A stretch of 64,000 nucleotides of DNA, from the NCBI RefSeq assembly GCF_047238185.1, contig NZ_JBDFMI010000003.1, positions 1 through 64,000 on the forward strand, in the 5' to 3' direction. Origin of the DNA: Bacillus_AD sp047238185 (GTDB taxonomy: Bacteria > Bacillota > Bacilli > Bacillales > DSM-1321). Position 1 is the first letter of the stretch, and each line of letters begins with the position of its first letter. The notes below the pieces were generated by a model, which was given only the letters and a program-made list of their open reading frames with translations, was not told the origin of the DNA and did no database searches. Both the position numbers and the translations under genes were made by a program. Shown here in pieces: positions 8,245-17,454 of this stretch.

Positions 8245-9911
8245 TTTAATAACCTCCTTACATGGCCAGAAAAATGCGACATCCAATACGGATTGTTCAT
8301 GTTCACGATCGCTACACCGGTCGACGTTTGGCACCCAATGAATTGACCATTGCCAATATAAATTCCTACATGACCATCATTCTTATACGTGTCCCAAAAG
8401 ATGAGATCACCGATTTGTATCTGACTGAGCGAGATCCTTGTCCCTAATTTATTGAGCGTTTCCGTGGAAGTAGAGGTTAATGGACCTAAATTTATACCTG
8501 CCTGCAGGAAGGACCAATGCACAAAACTCGAACAATCCAGACGGCCACGGTTTATATCACTTTGACTACGCCCACCACCGAACACATAGGTGGATTTACC
8601 GAAAAATGTATAGCCTGCCGAGGCGACGATTTTAGCAGCATCACTAGGCGCATTCTCCAGTCCAGGCAAGTTAAGAGCAGGAGTCTCACAGTTCATCGTC
8701 AATCCACCAAGGCTTCTGACAAATTTAGTGACATTAGGAATCCAGTTATCATTTAAATGATTAGGGTCATTCGCTGCATTTTTGGGCGCATATACAGCTC
8801 TTAATTTCTCTAATGTATTTAACCCATCTTTGATAATCCGATTATGGAGTGTCCGTCCCATTGACTCTAATCCTTCCGTTAAAGACCCAAAGACAATTTG
8901 ACCACCCTCCGGTCTCATCAAACCACCAGGATTATGCTTCTCATACACGGCATTACTGGTACCGCCTCCGGTTTCTGAAAAAGCGATGGCAGCCATCAAT
9001 ACAGGATCAATGCCATTCTTTTTCGAAACAGCTAGTACAGTATCTCCGTAGCCCGCAAAGGCTCCTGCAGATGTAAAGGCGCGATTCCAAGATTCCATGT
9101 TTACTTCTTTCGTAGGCGAACAGGAAGCACCAAGCCCAACACCAAAATCTGCCCCCAAATCAGGAAACTCTTCATCTAAGAAGCCAGCCTCTAAAATATC
9201 TCTAAAATGTTGCTTTTGTTCTTCCGTAAAGCCGGCTTGATCCATGGCTTCTTCTGCCGACAAAGCTATGACTTCGACACGCGTATTCTTTTGGGCACGA
9301 AGACCATCCAAGGCAGCCGTAATCTTCAAGATGGAAAGATTATACTTTCTGAAAAAAGCTTGTATTGCTTCCTTTCCTTGAACCTCCTTATGCTCTGTCA
9401 CTTTTTCAGGAATTTCTTTCTTCTTTATACACTTCTTTGTAGAAGGATCTGTTTGCTCGCAAACCGTTTTGGCAGGTTCATATGTTTCATAGACCAACCG
9501 GATGAAATAGTAGGCAGAATCGTGTGGATCATGTTGGTCCATATCCTCGTTCTCATAAAGAACCGTATTAAAGGCTAATAAGTCTTTTGGAGAGATACCT
9601 AGTTCTGTCGCTACCTGCTGGTATTCATTGACTTTATTTGCCTCAACATCCGGCAAGAAGACGGAAACCGTCACCATCACAAAAAGCAACAATACTAAAG
9701 CACCGCCCCAGATGGGGGCGGTTTTAAGGAGAATACCGGATGCCAGTTTTTTCAACCCGGCTGCAGCTAGTTTCTTAAGGGCAGCCTTCCCTTTTTTCAT
9801 CACAATCTTTTTAGCCTTATCTCCGGCCTTCCCAGCCAATTTCCCCATGGCTTTTGCGGTATCTTGGGCTCCATTTTTATGTTGATAATCATTTGGCTGC
9901 TTATGGCTCAT
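8241..9911 (-). CDS. Bifunctional lytic enzyme: glucosaminidase/lysozyme-like plus NlpC/P60
   Basis: 556 residues. A basic N-terminus, a transmembrane span (about 70-87), a linker, a lysozyme/glucosaminidase-like domain (about 275-400) with the acidic residue of AFSETGGG (E313), and a C-terminal NlpC/P60 peptidase (about 425-556). In the peptidase Cys460 (LDCSSF) and His514 (DGHVGIYIG) are visible; the third residue, usually His in FIHA, is replaced in QFIGCQ. This is the VirB1/CwlT/TcpG type enzyme that opens the cell wall for transfer machines. It is translationally coupled on both sides (4-nt overlaps). Confidence 0.86.
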   Translation of the reverse strand: MSHKQPNDYQHKNGAQDTAKAMGKLAGKAGDKAKKIVMKKGKAALKKLAAAGLKKLASGILLKTAPIWGGALVLLLFVMVTVSVFLPDVEANKVNEYQQVATELGISPKDLLAFNTVLYENEDMDQHDPHDSAYYFIRLVYETYEPAKTVCEQTDPSTKKCIKKKEIPEKVTEHKEVQGKEAIQAFFRKYNLSILKITAALDGLRAQKNTRVEVIALSAEEAMDQAGFTEEQKQHFRDILEAGFLDEEFPDLGADFGVGLGASCSPTKEVNMESWNRAFTSAGAFAGYGDTVLAVSKKNGIDPVLMAAIAFSETGGGTSNAVYEKHNPGGLMRPEGGQIVFGSLTEGLESMGRTLHNRIIKDGLNTLEKLRAVYAPKNAANDPNHLNDNWIPNVTKFVRSLGGLTMNCETPALNLPGLENAPSDAAKIVASAGYTFFGKSTYVFGGGRSQSDINRGRLDCSSFVHWSFLQAGINLGPLTSTSTETLNKLGTRISLSQIQIGDLIFWDTYKNDGHVGIYIGNGQFIGCQTSTGVAIVNMNNPYWMSHFSGHVRRLLK

Positions 9912-12079
9912 AGGCGCCCACTACTCCTTACTTCAGATTGTAAGGACTGCATGTCATTTGCCTGCTGATCCATATTGGACGCCCGGTTTTGTATATGATA
10001 AAAGTTCGCTTGCTTTGTCTCTAATTGCCGCGTTTCATAGGCATGCTTATTAAATGTAGCTTCTTTCTCATGAACATTTTGTTGAGACTTTTGAATTTCA
10101 GGATGAGGTAATCTCTTTTCGTTTTTCGCCCAAGCTTGTCCAGCCTCCGTATGAGCACCGTACTGGGAAGTGATGTGATTATGTGCTAGTTTGGCCGAAT
10201 CTAATTCATAACGGGCAGATTCTTGGTTAGCTCTCGAATCACTTAGCTGTTGCCCGATACTTCTACGTTCTCCTACTTTGGCAATAGCTACTTTTTGTTC
10301 AGGACTACCAATCGCCGAACCTACAAATCTGTTTACGGCTCCTACAGTTGTCCCTAGAGCCTTTCCTGTTTTGCCTCCAATTAATTCTTGACCCATTCTT
10401 CCCATTTCACTAGGATCGTAGAGTTGGGCATTGTCGGCATAGCCAAGCCGTTCAGAAGTAGGGCTGTGAGGATTATCTGTTTTCCCTAGTGCCTGGTCAA
10501 AGACTCCACCCGCATATTCGCCGGCATACTCCCCCATCTTTCCTACCTTCTCACGAAGGGAATTTCCTATTGCACCAGCTCCTCTTCCTATTTGTGAACC
10601 AAGTGAAGCTCCTGGTGCCGCATTCCCTGTTGTCATAGAGGAAGCAATAGCTCCAGCTCCTGCCATACCGGCAATGGCAGCTCCTCTCACGAAACTTCTC
10701 GCGCCATTCGACTGCGCCAGTGCACGACTGGATTTCGCCACTCCTTTTGAGGCTTTGGACAATATACCCAATCCCTTGCCCTTCAACCCCATACCACTGT
10801 CATTAGCTGTCTGTAGACCGCTATTAATAGGTGCAACACCTGAACCTCCACCTGACATGCCTCCATCAGATGACAATCCAGAGCCCTCTGTGGAAGAAGA
10901 AGACGATTTCCCGAAATTTCCCGTAGCATTTTTGCTTTCGCTAGTCTCAGATGACCCTTTACGTCTATTTTTACCGCCGGCAATCGTACTACCGATTTTC
11001 GAGATAGCCATCATACCAGCCATGCCCGACATATTGCTTGCGGAAGTTTTCATGCCACCACCGCCTCCTTCACCGGTGAAAGCGCCTACTAATCGATTAA
11101 CTACGTCTGCCATGGCTGGAAGACCGAATAGCATCGTAATAATTAACCAAAAGCTAATGCTAGATGCATTTGTTAAGGTATAAAAGAATAACCCCAAGGC
11201 AATGGCATGACCGGCCTGCATAAATACATTTGAAATAAAGGTAGAAAACCAAAGGTTTAACGCACTCTTTCTGGATGGCATTATGGCCGATAGGACCACC
11301 AATGGAAACATGATGATCAATACGGCAATTTGAAGCATTCGCATCATATATTGATAGTTCAAGGTAAAGGTCATTCCAATGGCTAAAATAAGCATAATGG
11401 CTACACCAATGGATTTAGACCCTGACAAATCACCGTATTGGGAACTATCCCATATCGTACTTGTAAATCGTGTAATGGTTACACCAGCATCTTTCAGAAC
11501 AACATACACAGCGTCCACCATGTAATAGTTGATATCAATAATCCATTCCCATAAAATATGGCCAAACCGCATCATTAAAACAGCTAATATGACACCGAAC
11601 AAAATCTCTTTCACCTTGGACCTGACCTCGTTCGATTTCATAATGTCAAAAATGAGGAATAGCCCACTTCCTGCCAAAATCACAACGATTGGAATAGGTA
11701 ATAGACTGGTGAAAAAACTATTAAAGGCACTAATCCCATCAAATAATCCAGAAGGGAAGATCCCAAAGACCATGTTTCCCCTATCGGCCGAACTCGTATT
11801 GGATAGTTGTTGGTCCTTTTTTGTGATGATTTCTTTTCGTTGGAATGTAAGCACTGAAACATCTTGGGCATTGGATAAATCCAACAGCCAGTCACCGACA
11901 TTGATAATCAGCTTCGATAAATACTTTTCGATAATTCCTGGCTTATTTTTTTCCTCCATATTTTTATCATTCAAGATGGGGGCATAAGCAAAGGCTTGTA
12001 AGGGCTGAAGTAACAGCATCACAGTCAAAAAAGACAGAATCAGTTTTTTTATAAATGACCGTTTATTTGCCTGCGCCAT
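9908..12079 (-). CDS. VirB6/TrbL-like polytopic channel protein
   Basis: About 723 residues from the ATG at 12079. This start is preferred to the in-frame one at 12139 because it gives a signal peptide-like KKLILSFLTVMLLLQPLQAFA start and a GAGGG site 9 nt upstream. Five to six hydrophobic spans lie between about residues 125 and 330. A long Gly/Ser/Ala-rich segment (about 340-540) and a charged helical tail follow. This architecture is typical of Gram-positive VirB6/TrbL proteins. It overlaps virB4 by 17 nt and the lytic enzyme gene by 4 nt. It should form part of the membrane channel. Confidence 0.78.
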   Translation of the reverse strand: MAQANKRSFIKKLILSFLTVMLLLQPLQAFAYAPILNDKNMEEKNKPGIIEKYLSKLIINVGDWLLDLSNAQDVSVLTFQRKEIITKKDQQLSNTSSADRGNMVFGIFPSGLFDGISAFNSFFTSLLPIPIVVILAGSGLFLIFDIMKSNEVRSKVKEILFGVILAVLMMRFGHILWEWIIDINYYMVDAVYVVLKDAGVTITRFTSTIWDSSQYGDLSGSKSIGVAIMLILAIGMTFTLNYQYMMRMLQIAVLIIMFPLVVLSAIMPSRKSALNLWFSTFISNVFMQAGHAIALGLFFYTLTNASSISFWLIITMLFGLPAMADVVNRLVGAFTGEGGGGGMKTSASNMSGMAGMMAISKIGSTIAGGKNRRKGSSETSESKNATGNFGKSSSSSTEGSGLSSDGGMSGGGSGVAPINSGLQTANDSGMGLKGKGLGILSKASKGVAKSSRALAQSNGARSFVRGAAIAGMAGAGAIASSMTTGNAAPGASLGSQIGRGAGAIGNSLREKVGKMGEYAGEYAGGVFDQALGKTDNPHSPTSERLGYADNAQLYDPSEMGRMGQELIGGKTGKALGTTVGAVNRFVGSAIGSPEQKVAIAKVGERRSIGQQLSDSRANQESARYELDSAKLAHNHITSQYGAHTEAGQAWAKNEKRLPHPEIQKSQQNVHEKEATFNKHAYETRQLETKQANFYHIQNRASNMDQQANDMQSLQSEVRSSGRL

Positions 12080-14129
12080 AGTACGCGACCCTCTTTTCCT
12101 CAATACGATCAGGATTGGTTTCAAAGAGAATGGCTTCATAGGCTGAGCCGGCTACCTTAATTAAACTTCTTTCCTCATTTATCCGAAGAATGCCTAATCC
12201 TTCTCCTGCTTCCGTCGTTAAGAAATCAGCTTCAAAATTGGTTAGGTTGAATTTCTTTTGGACATCTCCAATATCAATGCTATCTTGCTTTAAAAACAGC
12301 TTAGTTGGCGCATTTTTCAAAATACCCAATCCATATTCAGAGCGCGTAAAGACCTCGAATCCCTGTGTAATCGCAATCATGGATGTATTAAAGAAACGAA
12401 CAATCCGGAATTCATTTTCCAGCCATTCGGCCGTCTCATTATCAGCCATTGGAATTTGAGCCTCATCCACGACCATCCGTTTTCTTACATGTCGATCTTT
12501 ATGGGAAAACTTAGTGGATAACCATTTAGTCGCAACGAACAAGCCAAGTGGCCGCATAATTTCTTGGTCTAGCTCTGATAAACCGAATCCGAATAAAGGT
12601 GTATCCTGAATACGAACCGTCGATTGTGTATCAAAAATGGCTTGAGTTGGTGCATCACCATGTACCGTAAAATTCTTCAGCAATTCAGCCACTATGCTCG
12701 TTTCTGGATCTTCCGTCAACTTTACATATAAGTCCCCAATTTGCGGCATGCTTTTCATCTGTTTTTTCATCGAAAAAATAGGCTTATGGTTCTCATCATA
12801 TTGAGTTTCAGGACTTTCTATATAAATGCTTTCCGGTAATTCAGTAATGCCCCGTTCTCGATATAGTTCTCGAATTTTATTCCCAATCCGCACCTTTACA
12901 ATGCCCGTCAGAGCCGTTTCATCCAAAATCTTAATCATCCGGAAAACAATAGCACGAGCTGCGATAACCGTTTCTTCAAGATTCACTCTTTTTTCAGATG
13001 TGCCATTCACCGTTATTTCCTCTACGTCTACATCAAAAAAGTTGATTTTATAAGGAGAAGAAACCCCTAAATCAATGTAAGGACAGCCCATTCCCTCTAC
13101 ATACCGTTTATAGTCCCCTTTAGGACAGATAATCACATGGCGAATTCCACGCAATGTATCATGGTGAACTAATCGTAATGTAGAGAACGTTTTCCCTGCT
13201 CCTGAACCGCCTGTAATCACAGCGTTCCTGTTCATTAAGCTTCGGTCCCAGGCATCGTAAAAGATAGGTCTGCCCAAATGATCTCTTCCCCATATGATCC
13301 CTGTATTATGAGAGATTTTTCCGTTTCCAAAAGGAAAGAAGTCGGCTAGATTCGATGTTTCGAAAGAAAACGTATGCTCTTTATAGAATGGCTCTTCGGA
13401 TAAGGGAGTGATATTCTTCAAGGCCTGAAGCTGCTTCCCGTCCGGTGAACGCAAAATAATATCCTGTCCCGCAAAACGGCGAATCATATTATTCGAGAAC
13501 TTTTTAAGTAACTTCAAATCTGTGGCGCTTGTCACCACTTGTAAGCTGACCCGAAAAGGTTTTTCAATATTCTGTCTCAAGCGTCGTTGACGGGCTTCTA
13601 AATCCCCTAGTTCATCCCGTAACTTCTCCCTTTTTTCGTCCGGCATTTCACGGTATAAATCGGATTTAATCCCTCTTATCCGCCGAGCAATATCATCTAA
13701 TTCATCTGTTGTATCGACTGGATCAATGTGTATAGCCACATCGGCATCAGCTTGGCCGTAGGCACCCACTAATAATGGATCGAGCATCCCGGCAATCGTA
13801 GATCCTCCTGTTACCTCCGCATAATAAGTACGGAAGAACCTGGCATATTCATTGGTAGCTCCAATTTCCACAAAATAATCATTTACTTTGGTTCCATCAA
13901 AAGATAAATCATCCGGCAAGGTTTCTTTCATCATGGATGGCGCTACAAAATCTAATCCATCATTCTTTGTTTCTTCAGAAAGCACAAAATGTCTGCTTAA
14001 CGAGTCCTCTAAATGGTCATCCTTCAAATCCATTTGACTTACCTTCTGCTTATCTAGTGCTGCTGCCCCTTTTCGAGACCTTGACCGGCTCCTATTTGCC
14101 TGTTTTTCTTTTTTAGCGAACAATCCCAT
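12063..14129 (-). CDS. virB4: VirB4-family conjugation ATPase
   Basis: 688 residues. The N-terminal part contains the VirB4 block YARFFRTYYAEV...DADVAIHIDP (about 95-137), then Walker A GGSGAGKT at 307-314, Walker B RMVVDEAQ at 551-558, and a C-terminal motor domain. Length and order match VirB4/TraC ATPases of Gram-positive type IV secretion systems. It energises assembly and transfer at the membrane. Neighbours (PrgI-like, TrbL-like and NlpC/P60 genes) are the usual partners. The basic N-terminus (KKEKQANRSRSRSRKG) is an addition of unknown use. Confidence 0.9.
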   Translation of the reverse strand: MGLFAKKEKQANRSRSRSRKGAAALDKQKVSQMDLKDDHLEDSLSRHFVLSEETKNDGLDFVAPSMMKETLPDDLSFDGTKVNDYFVEIGATNEYARFFRTYYAEVTGGSTIAGMLDPLLVGAYGQADADVAIHIDPVDTTDELDDIARRIRGIKSDLYREMPDEKREKLRDELGDLEARQRRLRQNIEKPFRVSLQVVTSATDLKLLKKFSNNMIRRFAGQDIILRSPDGKQLQALKNITPLSEEPFYKEHTFSFETSNLADFFPFGNGKISHNTGIIWGRDHLGRPIFYDAWDRSLMNRNAVITGGSGAGKTFSTLRLVHHDTLRGIRHVIICPKGDYKRYVEGMGCPYIDLGVSSPYKINFFDVDVEEITVNGTSEKRVNLEETVIAARAIVFRMIKILDETALTGIVKVRIGNKIRELYRERGITELPESIYIESPETQYDENHKPIFSMKKQMKSMPQIGDLYVKLTEDPETSIVAELLKNFTVHGDAPTQAIFDTQSTVRIQDTPLFGFGLSELDQEIMRPLGLFVATKWLSTKFSHKDRHVRKRMVVDEAQIPMADNETAEWLENEFRIVRFFNTSMIAITQGFEVFTRSEYGLGILKNAPTKLFLKQDSIDIGDVQKKFNLTNFEADFLTTEAGEGLGILRINEERSLIKVAGSAYEAILFETNPDRIEEKRVAYYGAGK

Positions 14130-14149
14130 CTACTAGCTCCTCCTCTCCC

Positions 14150-15106
14150 CTATAAAACCTTTTCTGGCTGTTCATCTTCTACATTAGTTAATTCACTTTC
14201 ATCCTCGTACAATTGGTTTTCCATTTTCAATCTTTCACTTTCTTTCCTAATTTCTTCTTCAAAAAAGTAAGGAGAAAGTGATTGTTTAAATTCGGTAAAA
14301 CTATTAGCATCAGACACATTTTGGATTCTTTGATGAATTGCTAAATCGCGATTTAACGTGGCATATGTCATAGCCATGACGCCACTACGATTCAGCCGGA
14401 TGGCTACGCTTCCTATGGAATGAAGCATTTGATAGGATAGATCAGCGACTTCTTCCAAAATAGACTCTGCCAATTCTCTTTCTTCATCTTCATCCATATG
14501 ATTGGCTTGTCCCTTAATGGCATTAATGACAGTATCCAATGCATTATTTCCAGTTTCCAAGCCTTTTTCGATTCCATCTTTTCGTGGATTAAATCTTAGT
14601 ATGATAAACGCTTTATACTCACGTGTTTTTTGTTCGGCAAATTCCTTATAGTTCCCAATAATATCTTCTCTGGCAGCCATTAATTCAGGTGTTAAATTGG
14701 GAACAGCCTCCGCCTGGGCATTATAGTCATTTACAAAATCCATGACATCCAAGTATTGAGACTGAACTAACAATGTCTGACGAATACTAATAGAATTTAA
14801 CATGGTTCGAAACTTCTTCCAGATGGCCGCATTTTCTGTCATATTATTGAGATGTTGGTTGATTTGCGTTAATTCCAACGTAACCGTATATGTACCGTTT
14901 TTTAGTTTCACGACACCCTTATCTGAAATAGAGTCATAATCCAAAAAATCTTGTACCGTTTCTGGTTCTTTACTTGATTTCTTATTTTTTTGAGTCAGTT
15001 TGCTTTGAGGTTCCTCATCCTTCTTTCTTTTTTTATCTTTCCAAATTGAAAAAAGAAAGAAACCTCCAATCCCGACAAGCAAAACGATTCCTATTAATTG
15101 CATCAT
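14150..15106 (-). CDS. Membrane-anchored VirB4-N/TraC-like accessory protein
   Basis: 318 residues. One N-terminal span (about 5-21), a Lys-rich linker, then a domain starting VQDFLDYDSISDKGVVKLKN that resembles the N-terminal portion of TraC/VirB4 proteins (a strand-rich substrate-like domain followed by long helices). No Walker motifs, so it cannot hydrolyse ATP by itself. It is encoded directly before the full VirB4, which keeps its own N-terminal block, so this looks like an extra VirB4-N-like subunit rather than a split gene. It overlaps the PrgI-like gene by 4 nt. Confidence 0.58.
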   Translation of the reverse strand: MMQLIGIVLLVGIGGFFLFSIWKDKKRKKDEEPQSKLTQKNKKSSKEPETVQDFLDYDSISDKGVVKLKNGTYTVTLELTQINQHLNNMTENAAIWKKFRTMLNSISIRQTLLVQSQYLDVMDFVNDYNAQAEAVPNLTPELMAAREDIIGNYKEFAEQKTREYKAFIILRFNPRKDGIEKGLETGNNALDTVINAIKGQANHMDEDEERELAESILEEVADLSYQMLHSIGSVAIRLNRSGVMAMTYATLNRDLAIHQRIQNVSDANSFTEFKQSLSPYFFEEEIRKESERLKMENQLYEDESELTNVEDEQPEKVL

Positions 15107-15456
15107 CTCTTTTCAACTTCCTCCCACTTTGGCATATTTTTTCTTCGATAGTATAAGGTTCGGTTCCGCCTTCGTAACTGAATATGTGTGTAGATTAACT
15201 GAGCCAAAGTTAGATTTGTTTTACGATCTCTGAACGTAGCAAATATTATCGCTATGATTAACGGAAGTAACCAATGAATCCTCGAAATTAACAAACTATC
15301 GATTGGTAATGTAGGAAACCATTTCGCTAGTTGATAGGATCCTATCACTCCCGGTGCGAGCCATGCTAATTGTCCCCAAGAAAAGGGGCCAATAATGGCC
15401 TCTTTCACTTTGGAGTTATAAGGAACTTCATGCATATCCTTGTACATTACACTCAC
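15103..15456 (-). CDS. PrgI-family (VirB3-like) protein
   Basis: 117 residues; begins with a cytoplasmic EVPYNSKVKEAIIGPFSWGQ stretch typical of PrgI, two close hydrophobic spans (about 32-46 and 62-78), then a basic tail. PrgI/VirB3 proteins partner VirB4, and this gene lies just upstream of the VirB4-related genes. The start overlaps no other frame, and the gene is 3 nt from the upstream pilin-like gene. Confidence 0.82.
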   Translation of the reverse strand: MSVMYKDMHEVPYNSKVKEAIIGPFSWGQLAWLAPGVIGSYQLAKWFPTLPIDSLLISRIHWLLPLIIAIIFATFRDRKTNLTLAQLIYTHIQLRRRNRTLYYRRKNMPKWEEVEKR

Positions 15457-15459
15457 TCC

Positions 15460-15930
15460 CTACATGGTATATCCGAACATACCAAGGATCGCCCCAATGA
15501 TTTTTTCAGAGAAGAATACAAACGCAATGGCTATACACATGGCGCCTAATCTTCCTTTCATGTCTGCAAGTCCTTCTGCAGACTTCTTAATGAATAAGCT
15601 ATAACCCATCCATACCACCAAGATCACTAAGGCCACGACGCCTATTTGTCTGGCTAATTTAACTAACTGCGCCCCAAAGTTATCAATGGTATTAAAAAGT
15701 GCAGTACCACTATCGCTTTTAACATTACCTTTCAAAGAATCAGCGTGGGCCACATCAAAGCTCCCCATTACATGAAAAAGGAATAGAAAACCCAAACATA
15801 GGGTTGACACTACGGTCATTTTTTTAAAAAGGCTCCAAGATTGTTTCTCCCTTGATCGAATAACTGCAGAATTCATTTCCATTTGATTTGTCGATGCCCA
15901 TTCATTTTTGACTACTAACTTCATATACAT
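15460..15930 (-). CDS. VirB2/TrbC-like protein, first transfer gene
   Basis: About 156 residues from the ATG at 15930 (4 nt after AGGAG; another ATG at 15924 is 10 nt away). A signal-like hydrophobic segment ends in VAHADS, then two spans (about 100-120 and 130-150), as in VirB2/TrbC pilins. A 36-nt in-frame extension to 15966 has no ribosome binding site. It is the first gene of the co-directional transfer block, 112 nt downstream of the ParB-HTH-like gene, with a T-run and the GTAACTGACAG motif in between or nearby. Its twin is at 7311-7697. Confidence 0.65.
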   Translation of the reverse strand: MYMKLVVKNEWASTNQMEMNSAVIRSREKQSWSLFKKMTVVSTLCLGFLFLFHVMGSFDVAHADSLKGNVKSDSGTALFNTIDNFGAQLVKLARQIGVVALVILVVWMGYSLFIKKSAEGLADMKGRLGAMCIAIAFVFFSEKIIGAILGMFGYTM

Positions 15931-16041
15931 CTCTCTCCTTTTTGAATACATAGATATCAAACACATTCAGAATTATCATTCACTCCATAGAAATCACCCC
16001 CATAAAAAAAAGACATATTTGTATGCAGCGAGCATATCAAA

Positions 16042-16893
16042 TCATATCCTTCGGGTAACTGACAGTATTTTTTGAATGTGATTGTAAAGCCGTATGAACT
16101 CTCTTATATTCCTTCCTTTTTCATTAATCTTTTTCCGAAACAATTTTCCATAAAAGGTTGGCCAACGAATGGGGAAATTGTCAGTGCAGTTATTCAGATT
16201 CCTATATTGCTTGTCCATATCTAAATAGACATTTCTTTTTCTCTCGACTTTATCAATAGTAAGGCTGTTAGATATAACGGTCTTCCCAAATATAAAACTC
16301 GCTTTAATTAATTGTTTTATGCTCTTTTTTGGTTGAGAGAAGTTCAATATAGCTACGTAATCCGTTGATGTAAAAACTTGATTAATCTCTTTTACATCCT
16401 TACTCATTTCATATGATGTATCTTCTCCCGTTAATAGTTCCCTTTCAATAATGTGTTCCACGGTTTCTGATAAAAATGCTACGTTATTCTTCACCCATTC
16501 AATAATTTCTTTAAATATTTTGGTAGTGGATTTTAAAAGATCATGCTCATAATGCTCCAAGATATAGTATTGAAGTTTTTCAGATAACAAAGAAAGATCA
16601 TACGCTTTCATTTTTTTTACTTTCCCTTCCCAAACCAATAGTTTTAGTTCTGGTATGAGTCGACTAAGGGCTTTTACACGATAGATATTTCTTTCGCTTT
16701 CATACACCAGTAGTTCTAATTCTTTATATGGAAGATTCATATCTTTTCTTAAACGAGTGACAATCTCACAACGCTCCATCACATTGTCAGTTAGTTTATA
16801 AAACTTGACCAGGCCTTCCAATGGCAAATTTTGAATAGTACTAAGGAATGATTGATATCCCATTTCATGTGTTTCAATACTTTGGTTATACAT
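16042..16893 (-). CDS. ParB/KorB HTH-like DNA-binding protein (putative regulator)
   Basis: 283 residues, unrecognised as a whole. Residues about 37-110 (MERCEIVTRLRKDMNLPYKE...ERNIYRVKALSRLIPELKLLVWEGKV) match the pattern of the ParB/KorB helix-turn-helix: ERaxlixxL, a helix-turn-helix, then LPexlxlvxeGkl. The ParB nuclease-like N-terminal domain and partner ParA are absent, so a regulatory rather than partition role is more likely. It precedes the transfer operon on the same strand and may control it. The remaining 170 residues are charged and helical without a recognised domain. Confidence 0.55.
   Translation of the reverse strand: MYNQSIETHEMGYQSFLSTIQNLPLEGLVKFYKLTDNVMERCEIVTRLRKDMNLPYKELELLVYESERNIYRVKALSRLIPELKLLVWEGKVKKMKAYDLSLLSEKLQYYILEHYEHDLLKSTTKIFKEIIEWVKNNVAFLSETVEHIIERELLTGEDTSYEMSKDVKEINQVFTSTDYVAILNFSQPKKSIKQLIKASFIFGKTVISNSLTIDKVERKRNVYLDMDKQYRNLNNCTDNFPIRWPTFYGKLFRKKINEKGRNIREFIRLYNHIQKILSVTRRI
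16055..16065 (-). promoter_or_regulatory. GTAACTGACAG motif, copy 2
   Basis: Identical 11-mer to those at 5767 and 22816, followed like copy 3 by TATTT. It lies in the last codons of the ParB-HTH-like gene, 125 nt upstream of the first transfer gene (15930). Confidence 0.5.
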
Positions 16894-16920
16894 AAAAGTT
16901 CCTCCGGTTCTTTTTAAATC

Positions 16921-16957
16921 AAAAAAAAGCTCTGTTATTGAGAATTCAATAACAGAG
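16921..16957 (-). terminator. Terminator or attenuator upstream of the ParB-HTH-like gene
   Basis: A 12-bp perfect stem (16930-16941 with 16946-16957, loop GAAT) followed on the minus strand by eight T at 16928-16921. It lies only 28 nt upstream of the start at 16893, in its leader, so it would either stop transcripts arriving from the NusG-like side or act as a leader attenuator. A target for a NusG-type antiterminator would be expected in such a place, but this is inference. Confidence 0.75.
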
Positions 16958-17091
16958 ACTTTTAATGATGCGCTAATTTTTTTTATGAATTTTGACTACT
17001 TTTCATGAATTAAATGGTATATTACACTTATAAACTTGCGTTTAAATGCATTTTCTATTTTTTCAAAGAATAAAAAGGAGTTTCTTAAACA

Positions 17092-17451
17092 ATGGCCTTC
17101 TTGGATCAATTTATAGAAGTATTCTGGAAAGAAATACGGACATGTAAAAAAGAAAGTGATTATCAACTTCTTTTAGAAAAAGTTGAGCTATTATCTACAG
17201 AAATGCTTAAGGGCGCAACGGAAGATAAAGAATTTTCCCAATCGCCACTATTGGCAATGATTGCAGAAGTGTATACAAGATGTCCTGAAGTGATTGAAAG
17301 CAAAGCTAAAGAAAACAACTTCTATAAAGTTGCCTTACATATGATTAGCCAATATACTTCCGAAGAATTAACATTTCTAAGAAACCACTCTTTACAAATG
17401 CCGTTTCACAAAGGTTTTATCATAGATCGACCTAAAAAAATAGATGACTAA
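17092..17451 (+). CDS. Hypothetical protein, 119 residues
   Basis: A soluble, mostly helical, acidic protein (MAFLDQFIEVFWKEIRTCKK...) with no recognised domain. It is the only plus-strand gene in the first 20 kb. AAAGGAG lies 11 nt before the ATG, and an extended -10-like TGGTATATT lies about 70 nt upstream (near 17014-17022). It is divergent from the ParB-HTH-like gene and may share regulation with it. Confidence 0.6.
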   Translation: MAFLDQFIEVFWKEIRTCKKESDYQLLLEKVELLSTEMLKGATEDKEFSQSPLLAMIAEVYTRCPEVIESKAKENNFYKVALHMISQYTSEELTFLRNHSLQMPFHKGFIIDRPKKIDD

Positions 17452-17454
17452 ACA

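Noticed and set aside
10674..11183. 169-residue proline-rich frame on the plus strand
   Set aside because: It is antisense to the Gly/Ala/Ser-rich part of the TrbL-like gene; the composition explains the open frame.
12063..15106. VirB4 split into two genes
   Set aside because: The 688-residue VirB4 keeps its own N-terminal block as well as both Walker motifs; the 318-residue protein is an additional VirB4-N-like subunit, not the missing half.
15940..16035. Strong promoter or terminator in front of the first transfer gene
   Set aside because: ATGC-TCGCT-GCAT with T8 is a 4-bp stem, too weak to call, and no clear -35/-10 pair was found.
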